Source: an uncultured Clostridia bacterium
GTDB lineage: Bacteria; Bacillota; Clostridia; Christensenellales; Borkfalkiaceae
Direction: 5' to 3'
Assembly (NCBI GenBank): GCA_944336975.1
Contig: CALVLH010000001.1
Span: forward strand, 62,001 to 126,000
DNA: 64,000 bases
Shown: positions 7,881-17,291 of the stretch, piece after piece
Layout: every line of letters starts with the position of its first letter
How positions within the stretch are numbered: the stretch's first letter is position 1
Program-made: the position numbers and the translations under genes
Notes under the pieces: generated by a model
Databases searched by the model: none
What the model was told of the DNA's origin: nothing
Seen by the model: only the letters and a program-made list of their open reading frames with translations

Positions 7881-8701
7881 TGAAATACAAATTGTTCGTA
7901 TCCGACTTTGACGGCACGCTCGTGCGCTCGGACGGAACGCTTTCGGAAAAAAACATCGAGGCGATCGGGAGATACCGCGAGGCGGGCGGGATCTTTGCCG
8001 TCTGCACGGGGAGAATGCTCCCGTCCATCCTGCCCCGCGCACGAGAGCTGGGACTGACGGAAGGACTGCTCGTCGCCTTTCAGGGCGCGACCGTGTGCGA
8101 TCTCGCGACGGAAAAACTTCTTCTGGACAAGGGCTTCGGGCGGGAGGACGCTTTGCGCGTCTTGCGTCTTCTGGAAGCGCGCGATCTTCACATCCACATG
8201 TATACCGTGTACGATCTCTATTGCAATCGCCGCGACCGCTGGCTGGCGCAATACGAAACGATCTGCGGCGTAAAGGCGAATGTCGTCACGGACGAACCGT
8301 TGTCGGCAGTCGCGGAGCGGGAAGATCTGCGCATCGTAAAGACGCTCGCCGTCGTGGCGCCCTCGGAGAGCGCGGCGCTGTGCGCTCAATTGCAGGAGGC
8401 GCTGGGGGAACGCTTTTTCGTCACGACATCCGCTCCGACGCTGGTCGAGATCATGCCCGCCGATCAGACGAAAGGGGAAGCGGTGAAGTTCCTTTCCCGC
8501 TACTACGGCATCGCGCGGGAGGAGATCGCCGCGATCGGCGATCAGTGGAACGATCTGCCCATGATCCAGGCGGCGGGCGGAAAATTTACGGTAAAAAACG
8601 GCGTCGCCGAACTGAAAAAATATGCGAAGGAAGTCGCTTCCAACGACGAGGACGGCGTTGCCGAGGCGATCTTGAAATACGCGATGGAGGGAACAGTATG
8701 A
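7880..8701 (+). CDS. Cof-type HAD-superfamily phosphatase
   Basis: A 273-residue cytoplasmic hydrolase of the haloacid dehalogenase superfamily, Cof/YbiV type, likely acting on sugar phosphates or other small phosphoesters. HAD motif I is DFDGTLVRSDG (nucleophile Asp near residue 9), motif II is CTGRM, and motif III/IV is AIGDQWNDLPMI. A cap domain of the C2 type sits between motifs II and III. The start overlaps the uvrC stop (TGATG) and its own end overlaps hprK (ATGA), so translation is probably coupled. The exact substrate cannot be told from sequence. Confidence 0.9.
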   Translation: MKYKLFVSDFDGTLVRSDGTLSEKNIEAIGRYREAGGIFAVCTGRMLPSILPRARELGLTEGLLVAFQGATVCDLATEKLLLDKGFGREDALRVLRLLEARDLHIHMYTVYDLYCNRRDRWLAQYETICGVKANVVTDEPLSAVAEREDLRIVKTLAVVAPSESAALCAQLQEALGERFFVTTSAPTLVEIMPADQTKGEAVKFLSRYYGIAREEIAAIGDQWNDLPMIQAAGGKFTVKNGVAELKKYAKEVASNDEDGVAEAILKYAMEGTV

Positions 8702-9621
8702 GCGATTTGCTTTCGACCGAAACAGTCATGCTCGATAAGTTTGCGTCCGATCTGAATCTGGAGATCATGTATGCGGGGCGCGGGTTGGTCACGCTCAGCA
8801 GCATGAGCGTGGACAGGCCCGGGCTTCGTCTGGCGGGATTTTTCAGCTATTTCGATACCCGCCGCATCGTCGTCATCGGGCTCACCGAACATGAATATCT
8901 GCGTTCGTTCTCGCTGGAAGAGAGGCGAGAAAAGATCCAGCGGCTCTTTGACTGCGGGGAAATCCCCTGCATCATCTTTTCGCGCGATCTGCCCGTCCTT
9001 CCCGAATTCATGGAATGCGCCCGCGCGACGGGCTGTCCCATCTTCCGTTCGAGCAAGATGACGACGTTCGTCCTGAACGATATGTCCATCTATCTCAACC
9101 GCCTGCTGGCGCCTTCGACGACCGTGCACGGCGTGCTCATGGACGTCTCGGGCGTCGGGATCCTGCTGACGGGGCAGAGCGGCGTGGGAAAGAGCGAAAC
9201 GGCAATGGAGCTCATCAAGCGCGGACACCGCCTCGTTGCCGACGACTCCGTCGTCATCAAGCGCGTGGAAAACAAGCTCATCGGTACCGCGCCCGACCGT
9301 ATCCGCTATTTCATGGAGCTCCGCGGCATCGGCATCATCAACATCAAGAACATGTACGGTTCCGGTTCCATCCTCAACGAAAAGGAAGTGGAACTCGTCA
9401 TGGAAATGGAGCCGTGGCGGCGGGACAAGGAATATGACCGCATCGGCGGGGAACAGAACAAGGAGGAGATCCTCGGCCTTAAGATCCCGAAACTCATCAT
9501 CCCCGTCAGCCCCGGGCGCAACCTCGCCATCCTCATCGAAGTCGCGGCGAGAAATCAGAGGCTGAAAAATATGGGATACGACGCGGCGCAGGAGCTCATC
9601 CAGCGCACGATAGGAAGATGA
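8698..9621 (+). CDS. hprK: HPr kinase/phosphorylase
   Basis: Bifunctional enzyme that phosphorylates and dephosphorylates Ser46 of HPr, the Bacillota switch for carbon catabolite control. The 307 residues are full length. Seen: N-terminal domain; P-loop GQSGVGKS (residues 159-166) followed by ETAMEL; LVADDSV with the catalytic-loop acid; and the signature region ELRGIGIINIKNMYGSG. The start is the ATG at 8698, overlapping the HAD stop by ATGA; the much longer open frame upstream is out of phase with the HAD gene and is discarded. The 3' end overlaps the U32 gene by ATGA. Confidence 0.96.
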   Translation: MSDLLSTETVMLDKFASDLNLEIMYAGRGLVTLSSMSVDRPGLRLAGFFSYFDTRRIVVIGLTEHEYLRSFSLEERREKIQRLFDCGEIPCIIFSRDLPVLPEFMECARATGCPIFRSSKMTTFVLNDMSIYLNRLLAPSTTVHGVLMDVSGVGILLTGQSGVGKSETAMELIKRGHRLVADDSVVIKRVENKLIGTAPDRIRYFMELRGIGIINIKNMYGSGSILNEKEVELVMEMEPWRRDKEYDRIGGEQNKEEILGLKIPKLIIPVSPGRNLAILIEVAARNQRLKNMGYDAAQELIQRTIGR

Positions 9622-11810
9622 AAACGTGTGAGATCCTCGCCCCCGCGGGGGACGAACAATCGGCGTATGCCGCGCTCAACAGCGGCGCCGACGCCGTATA
9701 TTTAGGACTTTCTCAATTTTCCGCGCGCGCCAACGCGGAAAATTTTGACGTTTCCGCGCTGGAAAAGCTGTGCGTTTTCGCGCACCTGCTCGGCGCGAAG
9801 GTGTATGTGACGGCGAACACGCTCATAAAAGACGGGGAGACGGATGTCTTCTTTGCGCTCGTCCTCGCCGCCTGGAACGCGGGCGCGGACGCCGTCCTCA
9901 TGCAGGATATGTTTCTCGGCGGGGAGATCAGACGGGCGTATCCCGACATCGTCCTGCACCTGTCCACGCAGGCGGGCTGCAACAACGAGGACGGAGCGCG
10001 TCTCGCGAAGGAATACGGATTTTCGCGCGTCGTGCTCGCGCGGGAAACGCCGCTTTCCGAGATCGCAAAGATCTCGAAGATCATCGAGACGGAAGTCTTT
10101 GTTCAGGGTGCGCTGTGCACCTGTTTTTCGGGGCAGTGTTATCTTTCCTCCTTCGCGGGCAACAACAGCGGCAACCGCGGGCGTTGCAAACAGCCTTGCC
10201 GCAAGAAATACCGCATCGACCGCAAGGGGTTCGAAGAGGAGGCGTATGCGCTTTCCCCGTCCGATCTTTCGGTGGGCGAGCGCACGGAAGAGCTGCTCCG
10301 CGCGGGCGTCTATTCTCTGAAGATCGAGGGGCGGATGCGCCGCCCCGAATACGTCGCGGCGGCGGTCTCCTATTACCGCGCCATTGCGGACGGGAAGGAC
10401 GCTTCCGAAGCGTTCACCCGCCTGCGCCGCGCCTATAACCGCGGGGACTATACCGCGGGGCTCGCGTTCGGGCAGGACAAGAATTTCCTCTCGCGCGAGG
10501 TGCAGGGACACATCGGCGAGGACGTGGGGGAGATCTCCCTCCGCGGAGGGAAGCTCTATTGCAGGAGCGTTTATCCCGCCGTCAGAGGAGATTGTTTCAA
10601 GATCCTGCGGGACGGGAAAGAGGTGTGCGGCGCAACCTTTCTCTCGGGCGACGGGCGCGGATTTTACCTTTCCGCTCCCGCGCGGCTGAATGCGGGCGAC
10701 CGCGTGCGCGTGACCACCGACACCGCGTCCAATGCGGCGCTCCTGTCCGTAAAAAGGACGAGAAGCTTTCCGCTCTCGCTGTATTTTTGCGCGGGCGAAG
10801 TTCCCCGCGCGGTGTGCAGAGAGCTGGAGATCTGCGGAGATGCGCCCCTCGAACGGGCGGAAAGATCTCCGCTGACGAAAAAAGATCTGACCGAATGTTT
10901 CTTAAAGACGGACGGACTGCCGCTTACCCCCGCATTCGGGGAGGTGATCGCGGAGAATGTCTTTTTGCCGCGTTCCCTGCTCAACGCCTTCCGCAGGGAA
11001 TGTTATGCGCGCATCTGCGCATATCTCGCGCCGCCGCGCGCCCCGCTTTCGGCAAAGCAGTTGCCTGCGCCCCTTATCGTCCGCGCGGAGGGCACCATGA
11101 CCGCGGTCATCGCGTCCGACCTTCGCGGATTGGAGGCGGATGTTCTCATTTATAAACCCGCCGACTATTCCGATCTTGCGGGCATGTCCGAGGGAAAGGG
11201 AGAAAAATATCTGTATCTGCCGCCCTTCTTCACGTCGGAGGACGAAGCGCTCGTCGCAGACATGCTGCCCTTGTTCGACGGCGTCTATTGCGAGGGGACG
11301 TACGGCATAGCCTTCGCGAAACGCTATCGGAAACCGCTGTTTGCGGGCACGGGCTTCAACCTTACCAACCGCTATGCGGTGAACGGCGTTCTTCGCGCGG
11401 GCGCGAAATATTTTGCCCTTTCCAAAGAGCTGACGGGGAGCGAACAGCGTACGCTCGCGGCGGAAGGGGCGTTCGCGCTCACGGCGGGGGCGGTCAAGGT
11501 GATGGATCTCGTCCACTGTCCGTTCGGGCGCAGGTGCGACGATTGCGACCGCAAGTCCCTGTATCGCCTCACGGACGAGGAAGGGCGGGAATTTCCCCTG
11601 CGGCGGTACCGTTTTTCGGGCGGATTCTGCCGCTTCGAAGTGTATAACTGCGCGTCGCTCGCCTATGACAACGGCGCGACGTCGGCGCTCGTCGATCTGT
11701 CCGCGGAAGAGGCGGGACAGGCGCTCGTTGCCGCCGCGCGCGATCCCGATCGCGTAAAACGGCTGCAAAAGAACAGCACGTCGGGACACGGAAATCGGAG
11801 TTTACTGTAA
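9618..11810 (+). CDS. U32-family protein with DUF3656-like C-terminal region (RlhA-like)
   Basis: A 730-residue protein. The N-terminal half is a U32 peptidase-type TIM-barrel domain: EILAPAGDEQSAYAALNSGADAVYLG at the start and a cysteine cluster in FSGQCYLSSF, GRCKQPCRKKY and later CPFGRRCDDCD, which in this family binds an Fe-S cluster. The C-terminal extension resembles the DUF3656 region of E. coli RlhA, which hydroxylates a cytidine of 23S rRNA. Many U32 members are now known to be RNA hydroxylases rather than proteases, so an rRNA-modifying role is plausible but inferred. It overlaps hprK (ATGA) and mutS2 (TAATG) and belongs to the same operon. Confidence 0.85.
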   Translation: MKTCEILAPAGDEQSAYAALNSGADAVYLGLSQFSARANAENFDVSALEKLCVFAHLLGAKVYVTANTLIKDGETDVFFALVLAAWNAGADAVLMQDMFLGGEIRRAYPDIVLHLSTQAGCNNEDGARLAKEYGFSRVVLARETPLSEIAKISKIIETEVFVQGALCTCFSGQCYLSSFAGNNSGNRGRCKQPCRKKYRIDRKGFEEEAYALSPSDLSVGERTEELLRAGVYSLKIEGRMRRPEYVAAAVSYYRAIADGKDASEAFTRLRRAYNRGDYTAGLAFGQDKNFLSREVQGHIGEDVGEISLRGGKLYCRSVYPAVRGDCFKILRDGKEVCGATFLSGDGRGFYLSAPARLNAGDRVRVTTDTASNAALLSVKRTRSFPLSLYFCAGEVPRAVCRELEICGDAPLERAERSPLTKKDLTECFLKTDGLPLTPAFGEVIAENVFLPRSLLNAFRRECYARICAYLAPPRAPLSAKQLPAPLIVRAEGTMTAVIASDLRGLEADVLIYKPADYSDLAGMSEGKGEKYLYLPPFFTSEDEALVADMLPLFDGVYCEGTYGIAFAKRYRKPLFAGTGFNLTNRYAVNGVLRAGAKYFALSKELTGSEQRTLAAEGAFALTAGAVKVMDLVHCPFGRRCDDCDRKSLYRLTDEEGREFPLRRYRFSGGFCRFEVYNCASLAYDNGATSALVDLSAEEAGQALVAAARDPDRVKRLQKNSTSGHGNRSLL

Positions 11811-14179
11811 TGAATCAGACAAGGAGCCTGGAACGGCTGGAACTGAATAAGATCCTCTCTGCGGTATCGTCGTTTGCGGTGCTGGAAGAGACGGCGCGTT
11901 CGCTCGCGGAGACATCCCCCGCGACGCGCCTTTCGGACGCGAAGAAAAATCTCGCGATGACCGAGGAAGGGGAGCGCCTTCTGTTCCGATTGGGTGCGGG
12001 GCGCGTGGAATATTTCCCGCCGCTCGGCGACATCCTCGAACGGGCGCAGAAGGGCGCTACGCTCACCTGTTCCGAACTCACGCAGGCGGCGCTTCTGCTG
12101 CGTTCCGCGCGCGTGTGCTATAAATCGGTGCAGTCGCTCGCCGACGAGGAGATCTCGGGCATGAAGGAACTGACCTTCCGCCTCATCTTCGACGAAAGGC
12201 TGGAAACGGAGATCGGGGATAAGATCGTCGGCGAGAACGAGATCGCCGATCACGCGAGCGACAGGCTGTATTCCATCCGCCGCGAGATCAGGCTTCTGAA
12301 CGAACGCATCCGCGCCCGCCTTTCCGAATATCTGACGGGCGAAGAGAAAAAATATTTGCAGGACGCGATCGTCACCGTGCGCGGCGACCGCTATGTCCTG
12401 CCCGTCAAGGCGGAATACAAACGGGCGGTCAAGGGCTTCGTGCACGACCGTTCCGCGACGGGCGCGACCGTGTTCATCGAACCCGAGCAGGTGCTCGAGA
12501 TGAACAACGAACTGCGCACGCTCCGCCTGGACGAGAAGGAGGAAGAGGAGCGCATCCTTTCCGAGCTTTCCCGTGCAGTGGGCGGGATGCGCGCCGCGCT
12601 GGAAGAGGACATCCGGGTGCTGACCGAGGCGGACGGCATTTACGCCCGCGCGGAGTACGGATATAAACTGCATTGCGTGAAACCCGTCCTGAACGAGAAG
12701 GGGGAGATCTCGATCGTCAAGGGGCGGCACCCCCTGCTCGATCCCAAGACCGCCGTTCCCGTATCTTTGGAACTCGGGGAGGAGTATTCCTTCCTTTTGA
12801 TCAGCGGCGCGAACACGGGCGGAAAGACGGTCACGCTCAAAATGTGCGGGCTGTTCTGCCTGATGGCGGCGTGCGGACTGTTCGTCCCCGCCGCGGAGGG
12901 CACGCGGCTCGCCGTGTTCGACGGGGTGTTCTGCGACCTCGGCGACAGTCAGTCCATCGAGGAAAACCTTTCGACGTTTTCCTCGCACATCGAAAACCTC
13001 AAAGAGATCGTCGCGGAAGCGGGGGATAAGAGCCTTGTGCTCATCGACGAGCCGGGCGGGGGCACCGACCCCGAGGAGGGGCAGGCGCTCGCGCGGGCGA
13101 TCATCTCGCACCTCATGAAAAAGGGATGCCGAGGGATCGTCACCACGCACTATTCCGCGCTCAAAGAATACGCGTTCCGCACGGACGGCATCGAAAACGC
13201 CTGCATGGAGTTCGACGCGGATACCCTGCGCCCTCTCTACCGCATGAAGATCGGGATGCCCGGCTCTTCCAACGCGCTCGCCATCTGTTCGCGGCTGGGA
13301 CTGCCCGAGAGCATCGTGGAAGAGGCGCGTGCGAACCTCTCGGAAGGCGCGCGCAGCTTCGAGCGAACGATCCGCGCCGCAGAGGAGAGCCGCGTCGCCG
13401 CCGAAGAGGTGAAAAAGGAGAGCGAACGGCTCAAAGCCGAATGGAACGGACGTCTCGCCGCGCTGGAAAAGGAAGAAGAGGCGTTCCGAAAAGAACGCGA
13501 GCGTTTCCTCGCTTCCTCCAAAGCGGAAGCGCGCCGCATCGTCAACGAGCGCGCCGCACAGGCGGAAGAACTGCTGTCCGAACTGGAAGGCATCTTTGCC
13601 AAAGAAGAGCTCGACGAGTCCGACCTCATCCGCGCCCGCACGCTGAAAAACAGGATCGCGGACGCGGCGTTCGAAGAGGAAGACGAGCAGAAGATACGCA
13701 ATACGCCCGTTTCCGCCGACCGATTGAAAGTCGGGGACAGGGTGTTCGTGCGCAGCATGAACTGCGAAGGGGAAGTGATCTCCGTCCGAAAAGAGAAGAA
13801 TACCGCCGAGGTACAGTGCGGTTCTCTGCGCGTGCGGAGCAAGATCGGCGATCTGTACTGCGTGCCCGAACGCCGCGCGGATAAGAAGAAGAGCGGGGGC
13901 GTGCAGGTGGTGCGCAACCTCGCGCCCAAGCCTCTGCCTGCGCGCGAGTGCAACGTCATCGGCATGACGGTGCAGGAAGCCATCCCCGAAGTGGAGGCGT
14001 TTCTCGACGGGGCGGTGCTCTCCAATCTCGAACAGGTGCGCATCGTACACGGAATGGGCACGGGCAAACTGCGCGCAGGTATCCACGATTATCTGCGCAA
14101 AAATCCCCGCGTGGCGGAATTCCGCCTCGGCAAATACGGCGAAGGGGAATCGGGCGTGACCGTCGTCACCCTGAAATAA
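11810..14179 (+). CDS. mutS2: Endonuclease MutS2
   Basis: MutS-family ATPase of Bacillota that acts on recombination intermediates and, in B. subtilis, on collided ribosomes. The 789 residues are full length. Seen: MutS core and clamp region; Walker A SGANTGGKT followed by LKMCGLFCLMA; Walker B LVLIDEPGGGTDPEEGQAL; TTHYSALKEYA; a long charged coiled coil near residues 510-630; a KOW-like segment; and a C-terminal Smr nuclease domain with VRIVHGMGTGKLR and ending FRLGKYGEGESGVTVVTLK. It lacks the mismatch-recognition domain, as expected. It is the last gene of the uvrC operon. Confidence 0.96.
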   Translation: MNQTRSLERLELNKILSAVSSFAVLEETARSLAETSPATRLSDAKKNLAMTEEGERLLFRLGAGRVEYFPPLGDILERAQKGATLTCSELTQAALLLRSARVCYKSVQSLADEEISGMKELTFRLIFDERLETEIGDKIVGENEIADHASDRLYSIRREIRLLNERIRARLSEYLTGEEKKYLQDAIVTVRGDRYVLPVKAEYKRAVKGFVHDRSATGATVFIEPEQVLEMNNELRTLRLDEKEEEERILSELSRAVGGMRAALEEDIRVLTEADGIYARAEYGYKLHCVKPVLNEKGEISIVKGRHPLLDPKTAVPVSLELGEEYSFLLISGANTGGKTVTLKMCGLFCLMAACGLFVPAAEGTRLAVFDGVFCDLGDSQSIEENLSTFSSHIENLKEIVAEAGDKSLVLIDEPGGGTDPEEGQALARAIISHLMKKGCRGIVTTHYSALKEYAFRTDGIENACMEFDADTLRPLYRMKIGMPGSSNALAICSRLGLPESIVEEARANLSEGARSFERTIRAAEESRVAAEEVKKESERLKAEWNGRLAALEKEEEAFRKERERFLASSKAEARRIVNERAAQAEELLSELEGIFAKEELDESDLIRARTLKNRIADAAFEEEDEQKIRNTPVSADRLKVGDRVFVRSMNCEGEVISVRKEKNTAEVQCGSLRVRSKIGDLYCVPERRADKKKSGGVQVVRNLAPKPLPARECNVIGMTVQEAIPEVEAFLDGAVLSNLEQVRIVHGMGTGKLRAGIHDYLRKNPRVAEFRLGKYGEGESGVTVVTLK

Positions 14180-14361
14180 ATTTCTCGCAAGAAATTTCAG
14201 TCTGCGGATGGGCGATCCGTCTCTTCTCTTTTTGCCCGAAAGGTGGGGCTAAGAACTCGTCTCGCGTTCGTTCGCGTTTTTCCGCCATCGGCGTTTTTCA
14301 TAAATCGGCGCAACCCTCATAAAATAGATTGATAACATCTTGTTTTTTGAGGAAAACTGTA

Positions 14362-15078
14362 TTGAGAAAACTATCTTCGCGCGCGGCGGGCGCGCTGACC
14401 AACGTCATTCTTGCGGCGATCGTGCTGTTCGTCGGAACGGTCTGCTTTCTTCCGTCCGCTTCGGCGGCGTCGGGGGTCAACGACGAGGTATACTACGAAG
14501 GGTACAGCGAGGACGGCGTATCGCTCATGTTCAACGTCTATTGGGGTACGGAGCAGGTATACGGCATCCTCGACGTTCTGGACGAATACGGCGCGAAGGC
14601 GACCTTTTTCATCGGCGGGAGCTGGGCGGACGACAACGTGACCTGCCTGCGCGAGATCGCGCGGCGGGGGCACGAGATCGGTTCGCACGGCTATTTCCAC
14701 CGCGATCAGAAGGGGATGAGTTTCGAAGACAACCGCGCCGAGATCGCCAACAGCGTGGAATTTATCTTGCAGTCGACGGGCGTTGCGGTCACGCTGTTCG
14801 CGCCGCCTTCGGGGGCGTATGACGATACGACCGTCCGCGCCGCCAAAGACTGCGGGTGCAAGGTGGTGCTTTGGAGCAAGGACACCATAGACTGGAGGGA
14901 TAAGGACGAATCGCTCTGCTTCACGCGGGCGACGGAAGGGGTAACGGGCGGAGATCTCATCCTCATGCACCCCATGCAGCATACGCTGTCCGCGCTTCCG
15001 CGCGTTTTGCAATATTACCGCGATCACGGGCTTTCCGCGATCACCGTCGGGGAAAACCTCGCGGCGGAAAAGTCGTGA
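14362..15078 (+). CDS. PdaB-like polysaccharide deacetylase homologue, membrane-anchored
   Basis: A 238-residue protein with an N-terminal hydrophobic segment (ALTNVILAAIVLFVGTVC) and then a NodB-type fold outside the cell. The metal-binding pair HEIGSHGYFH and the later ILMHP are kept. The first motif, usually TFDDGP and FDISWG in B. subtilis PdaB, reads FNVYWGTE, so the catalytic-base Asp is Asn. A sporulation-linked wall function is suggested by PdaB similarity only. TTG at 14362 is the start because TTGAGGAAAA lies 6-14 nt upstream; an in-frame TTG at 14329 has no such site. It is followed closely by the M16 peptidase. Confidence 0.8.
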   Translation: MRKLSSRAAGALTNVILAAIVLFVGTVCFLPSASAASGVNDEVYYEGYSEDGVSLMFNVYWGTEQVYGILDVLDEYGAKATFFIGGSWADDNVTCLREIARRGHEIGSHGYFHRDQKGMSFEDNRAEIANSVEFILQSTGVAVTLFAPPSGAYDDTTVRAAKDCGCKVVLWSKDTIDWRDKDESLCFTRATEGVTGGDLILMHPMQHTLSALPRVLQYYRDHGLSAITVGENLAAEKS

Positions 15079-15101
15079 CAAAATACATAAGGAGAAAAGA
15101 C

Positions 15102-16343
15102 ATGATACACACAAAGACGCTCAAAAACGGCGTAAAGATGATCGTAAAGAAAATGGAGGGACTGCTGTCCGTGACGATGGGAGTGCTTGTCGGCACGGGT
15201 TCGGCTTATGAGACTGACAGCGAGGACGGCATTTCCCATTTCATCGAACATATGCAGTTCAAGGGCACGCCCTCGCGCACCGCGTTCGAGATCTCGGACG
15301 CGTTCGACTCGCTCGGCGCACAGGTCAACGCCTTCACGGGGAAAGATCTCACCTGCTATTACGCGAAGAGCACGTCCGACCATGCGGCGGAGGCGTTCGC
15401 GCTCCTTGCCGATCTCTTCCTCAACAGCAATTTCCCCGAAGAGGAGATGAAGCGGGAAAAGGGCGTCGTGCTCGAAGAGATCAATATGGACGAGGATACG
15501 CCCGAAGATCTGTGCCTCGATCTGCTCGCCCGCGCCTGCTTCGGCAACGAAAATTACGGCAGAAACATTTTAGGCCCCGCGGACAACGTCTCCCGCTTTA
15601 CGAGGGAGGATCTGTTCCGCTATAAGGACGAGCGCTATTGCCCGCGCAACATCGTCGTATCCTTTGCGGGGAACATCGACGTCTCCCTCGCGGAAGAGGT
15701 CACGGAGAAATATTTCGGCGGGATGAAATCCGTCGGCTTTGTCCAACGTCCGAAAAAAGTGGAGTACAAGGCGGGCAACCTCTTCCGCAAAAAGCCCATC
15801 GAGCAGGTGCATTTCGCGTATGCGTTCCCGACGGTGGAGCGCGAGCATCCGCTCTTCAATGCCACGCAGGTGATGAATACCGTGCTGGGCGGCGGGCTCA
15901 GTTCCCGCCTGTTCAAGAAGGTGCGCGAAGAGCTGGGACTTGCCTATTCCGTCTATTCCTATTCCTCTCATTACGAGGAGACGGGGCTTCTGACGGTGTA
16001 TGCGGGCGTCAATCCGCAGAAGGCGGCCCAGGCGGCGGAGGCGGTCTCGCGCGAGATCCGCACCCTCGTCAAAGAGGGCGTCACGCAGGAAGAGTTCCTG
16101 CGCGGCAGGGAACAGGTCAAATCGGGGACCATCTTCGCGCAGGAGAATACCTCTTCGCAGATGCTCCTGTACGGGAAATATATGCTCTATACGGGTAAGG
16201 TGTTCGATTTCGAACAGCGGATGCGGGAGACTGCCGCGCTCACGCGCGACGACATCGTCGCGGCGATCGCCGCCAACTTCGATTTCTCCCGCGCCGCCTG
16301 CGCTTCCGTGGGCAATCTCTCGGAAGCGATCGCTCTGTCATGA
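15102..16343 (+). CDS. M16-family zinc metallopeptidase (processing-peptidase type)
   Basis: A 413-residue insulinase/mitochondrial-processing-peptidase-like enzyme. The inverted zinc motif HxxEH is present as H46-F-I-E49-H50, with the downstream acidic EEINMDEDTPED helix providing the third ligand. The second half carries the M16 C-terminal fold (LGGGLSSRLFKKVREELGLAYSVYSY). No signal peptide is seen, so it is cytoplasmic. Related clostridial and bacillar genes (YmxG/PqqL type) lie near deacetylase genes, as here. ATG at 15102 is preferred because AAGGAG lies at 15089-15094; the open frame from 15075 has no site. The stop overlaps the next gene by ATGA. Confidence 0.93.
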   Translation: MIHTKTLKNGVKMIVKKMEGLLSVTMGVLVGTGSAYETDSEDGISHFIEHMQFKGTPSRTAFEISDAFDSLGAQVNAFTGKDLTCYYAKSTSDHAAEAFALLADLFLNSNFPEEEMKREKGVVLEEINMDEDTPEDLCLDLLARACFGNENYGRNILGPADNVSRFTREDLFRYKDERYCPRNIVVSFAGNIDVSLAEEVTEKYFGGMKSVGFVQRPKKVEYKAGNLFRKKPIEQVHFAYAFPTVEREHPLFNATQVMNTVLGGGLSSRLFKKVREELGLAYSVYSYSSHYEETGLLTVYAGVNPQKAAQAAEAVSREIRTLVKEGVTQEEFLRGREQVKSGTIFAQENTSSQMLLYGKYMLYTGKVFDFEQRMRETAALTRDDIVAAIAANFDFSRAACASVGNLSEAIALS

Positions 16344-16828
16344 ACGCGGAACTGTGCGCGGGGCTCGACCCCGTGTACGACGAAAAGAGCGAACTTCTTA
16401 TCCTCGGCAGCTTTCCGTCGGTGAAGAGCCGCGAGATCGGCTTTTATTACGGCAATCCGCAGAACCGATTCTGGCGCACGGTCTGCGGATTTTTCGGGGA
16501 AGAGATTCCCGCCGATCCCGCGGGAAAGAGGGAGTTCCTTTTGCGCAGGAAGATCGCTCTGTGGGACGTGGTCGTCGAGTGCGAGATCGTCGGCTCCAAA
16601 GACGATTCCATCTCGCGCGAGAAGCTCGCCGATCTTCCCATGCTGATGGAGCGGGGGAATATCTCGCATATTTTCCTCAACGGGAACAAGGCGTATTCCC
16701 TCTTTGCCGCCCGTTTTCCGCACTATCTTCCCCTTGCGCGGAAACTGCCTTCCACTTCGCCCGCCAATCCGCGCTTTTCGGGGGAGGTGTGGCGGGAGGC
16801 GCTCGCTTCCGTCTTTCCCTCTTTTTGA
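16340..16828 (+). CDS. Hypoxanthine-DNA glycosylase (UDG superfamily family 6)
   Basis: A 162-residue base-excision-repair enzyme expected to remove hypoxanthine (deaminated adenine) from DNA. The signature GSFPSVKSR at the N-terminus, followed by GFYYGNPQNRFW, and the C-terminal loop LPSTSPAN are typical of the HDG branch of the uracil-DNA glycosylase superfamily, which lacks the family 1 catalytic Asp. Its ATGA overlap with the M16 gene implies coupled translation. Directly downstream begins the palindromic repeat array, and beyond it lies alkD, another DNA-base repair gene. Confidence 0.88.
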   Translation: MNAELCAGLDPVYDEKSELLILGSFPSVKSREIGFYYGNPQNRFWRTVCGFFGEEIPADPAGKREFLLRRKIALWDVVVECEIVGSKDDSISREKLADLPMLMERGNISHIFLNGNKAYSLFAARFPHYLPLARKLPSTSPANPRFSGEVWREALASVFPSF

Positions 16829-17256
16829 AAAACATTTCGCGCGTGATACTTTGTCGAACTTGCGTTTTTCCTCGGTCACGTACGTCTTTGTACGCTCCCT
16901 GCGGAAAATCCGCGTCCTCCTCGTCTGACGCGCGCCTGTTTTCCAAAAAACCCAAGGAAACATTTCGCGCGCGATACTTTGCCGAACTTGCGTTTTTTCT
17001 CGGTCACGTACGTCTGTGTACGTTCCCTGCGGAAAAGCCGCGTTCTCCTCGTCTGACGCGCGCCTGTTTTCCAAACATGGAACAGAAAAACATTTCGCGC
17101 GTGATACTTTGTCGAACTTACGTTTTTTCTCGGTCACGTACGTCTGTGTACGTTCCCTGCGGAAAAGCCGCGTTCTCCTCGTCTGACGCGCGCCTGTTTT
17201 CCAAACATAAGAACGAAAAACATTTCGCGCGCGATACTTTGCCGGGTTTGTGCGCG
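16829..17256. repeat. Tandem array of about 130-bp imperfect palindromic units
   Basis: Three full units and one partial unit, each opening AACATTTCGCGCG at 16831, 16959, 17089 and 17219 (periods 128, 130, 130 bp). The period is not a multiple of three and no family-like protein is encoded. Each full unit is nearly self-complementary: the outer arms read GAAAAACATTTCGCGCG and, on the opposite strand, GGAAAACAGGCGCGCG; the inner arms share GAAC, TTTTC, GG and ACGTAC and meet at a GTCTGT centre. A transcript would fold into a long hairpin of about 115 nt. The last, truncated copy stops about 40 bp before alkD. This fills the 463-bp gap between the flanking genes. Confidence 0.92.
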
Positions 17257-17291
17257 TTGTGAAACATTACGCAGATCATGAGGTCAACAGA

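Noticed and set aside
11663..14086. Long minus-strand open frame opposite mutS2 (about 807 codons)
   Set aside because: Antisense shadow of a clear gene; rich in His, Arg and Asp with no conserved domain.
16829..17256. CRISPR array or tandem coding repeats
   Set aside because: Units are contiguous and about 130 bp, with no unique spacers; the period is not a multiple of three and the reading frame changes between copies.
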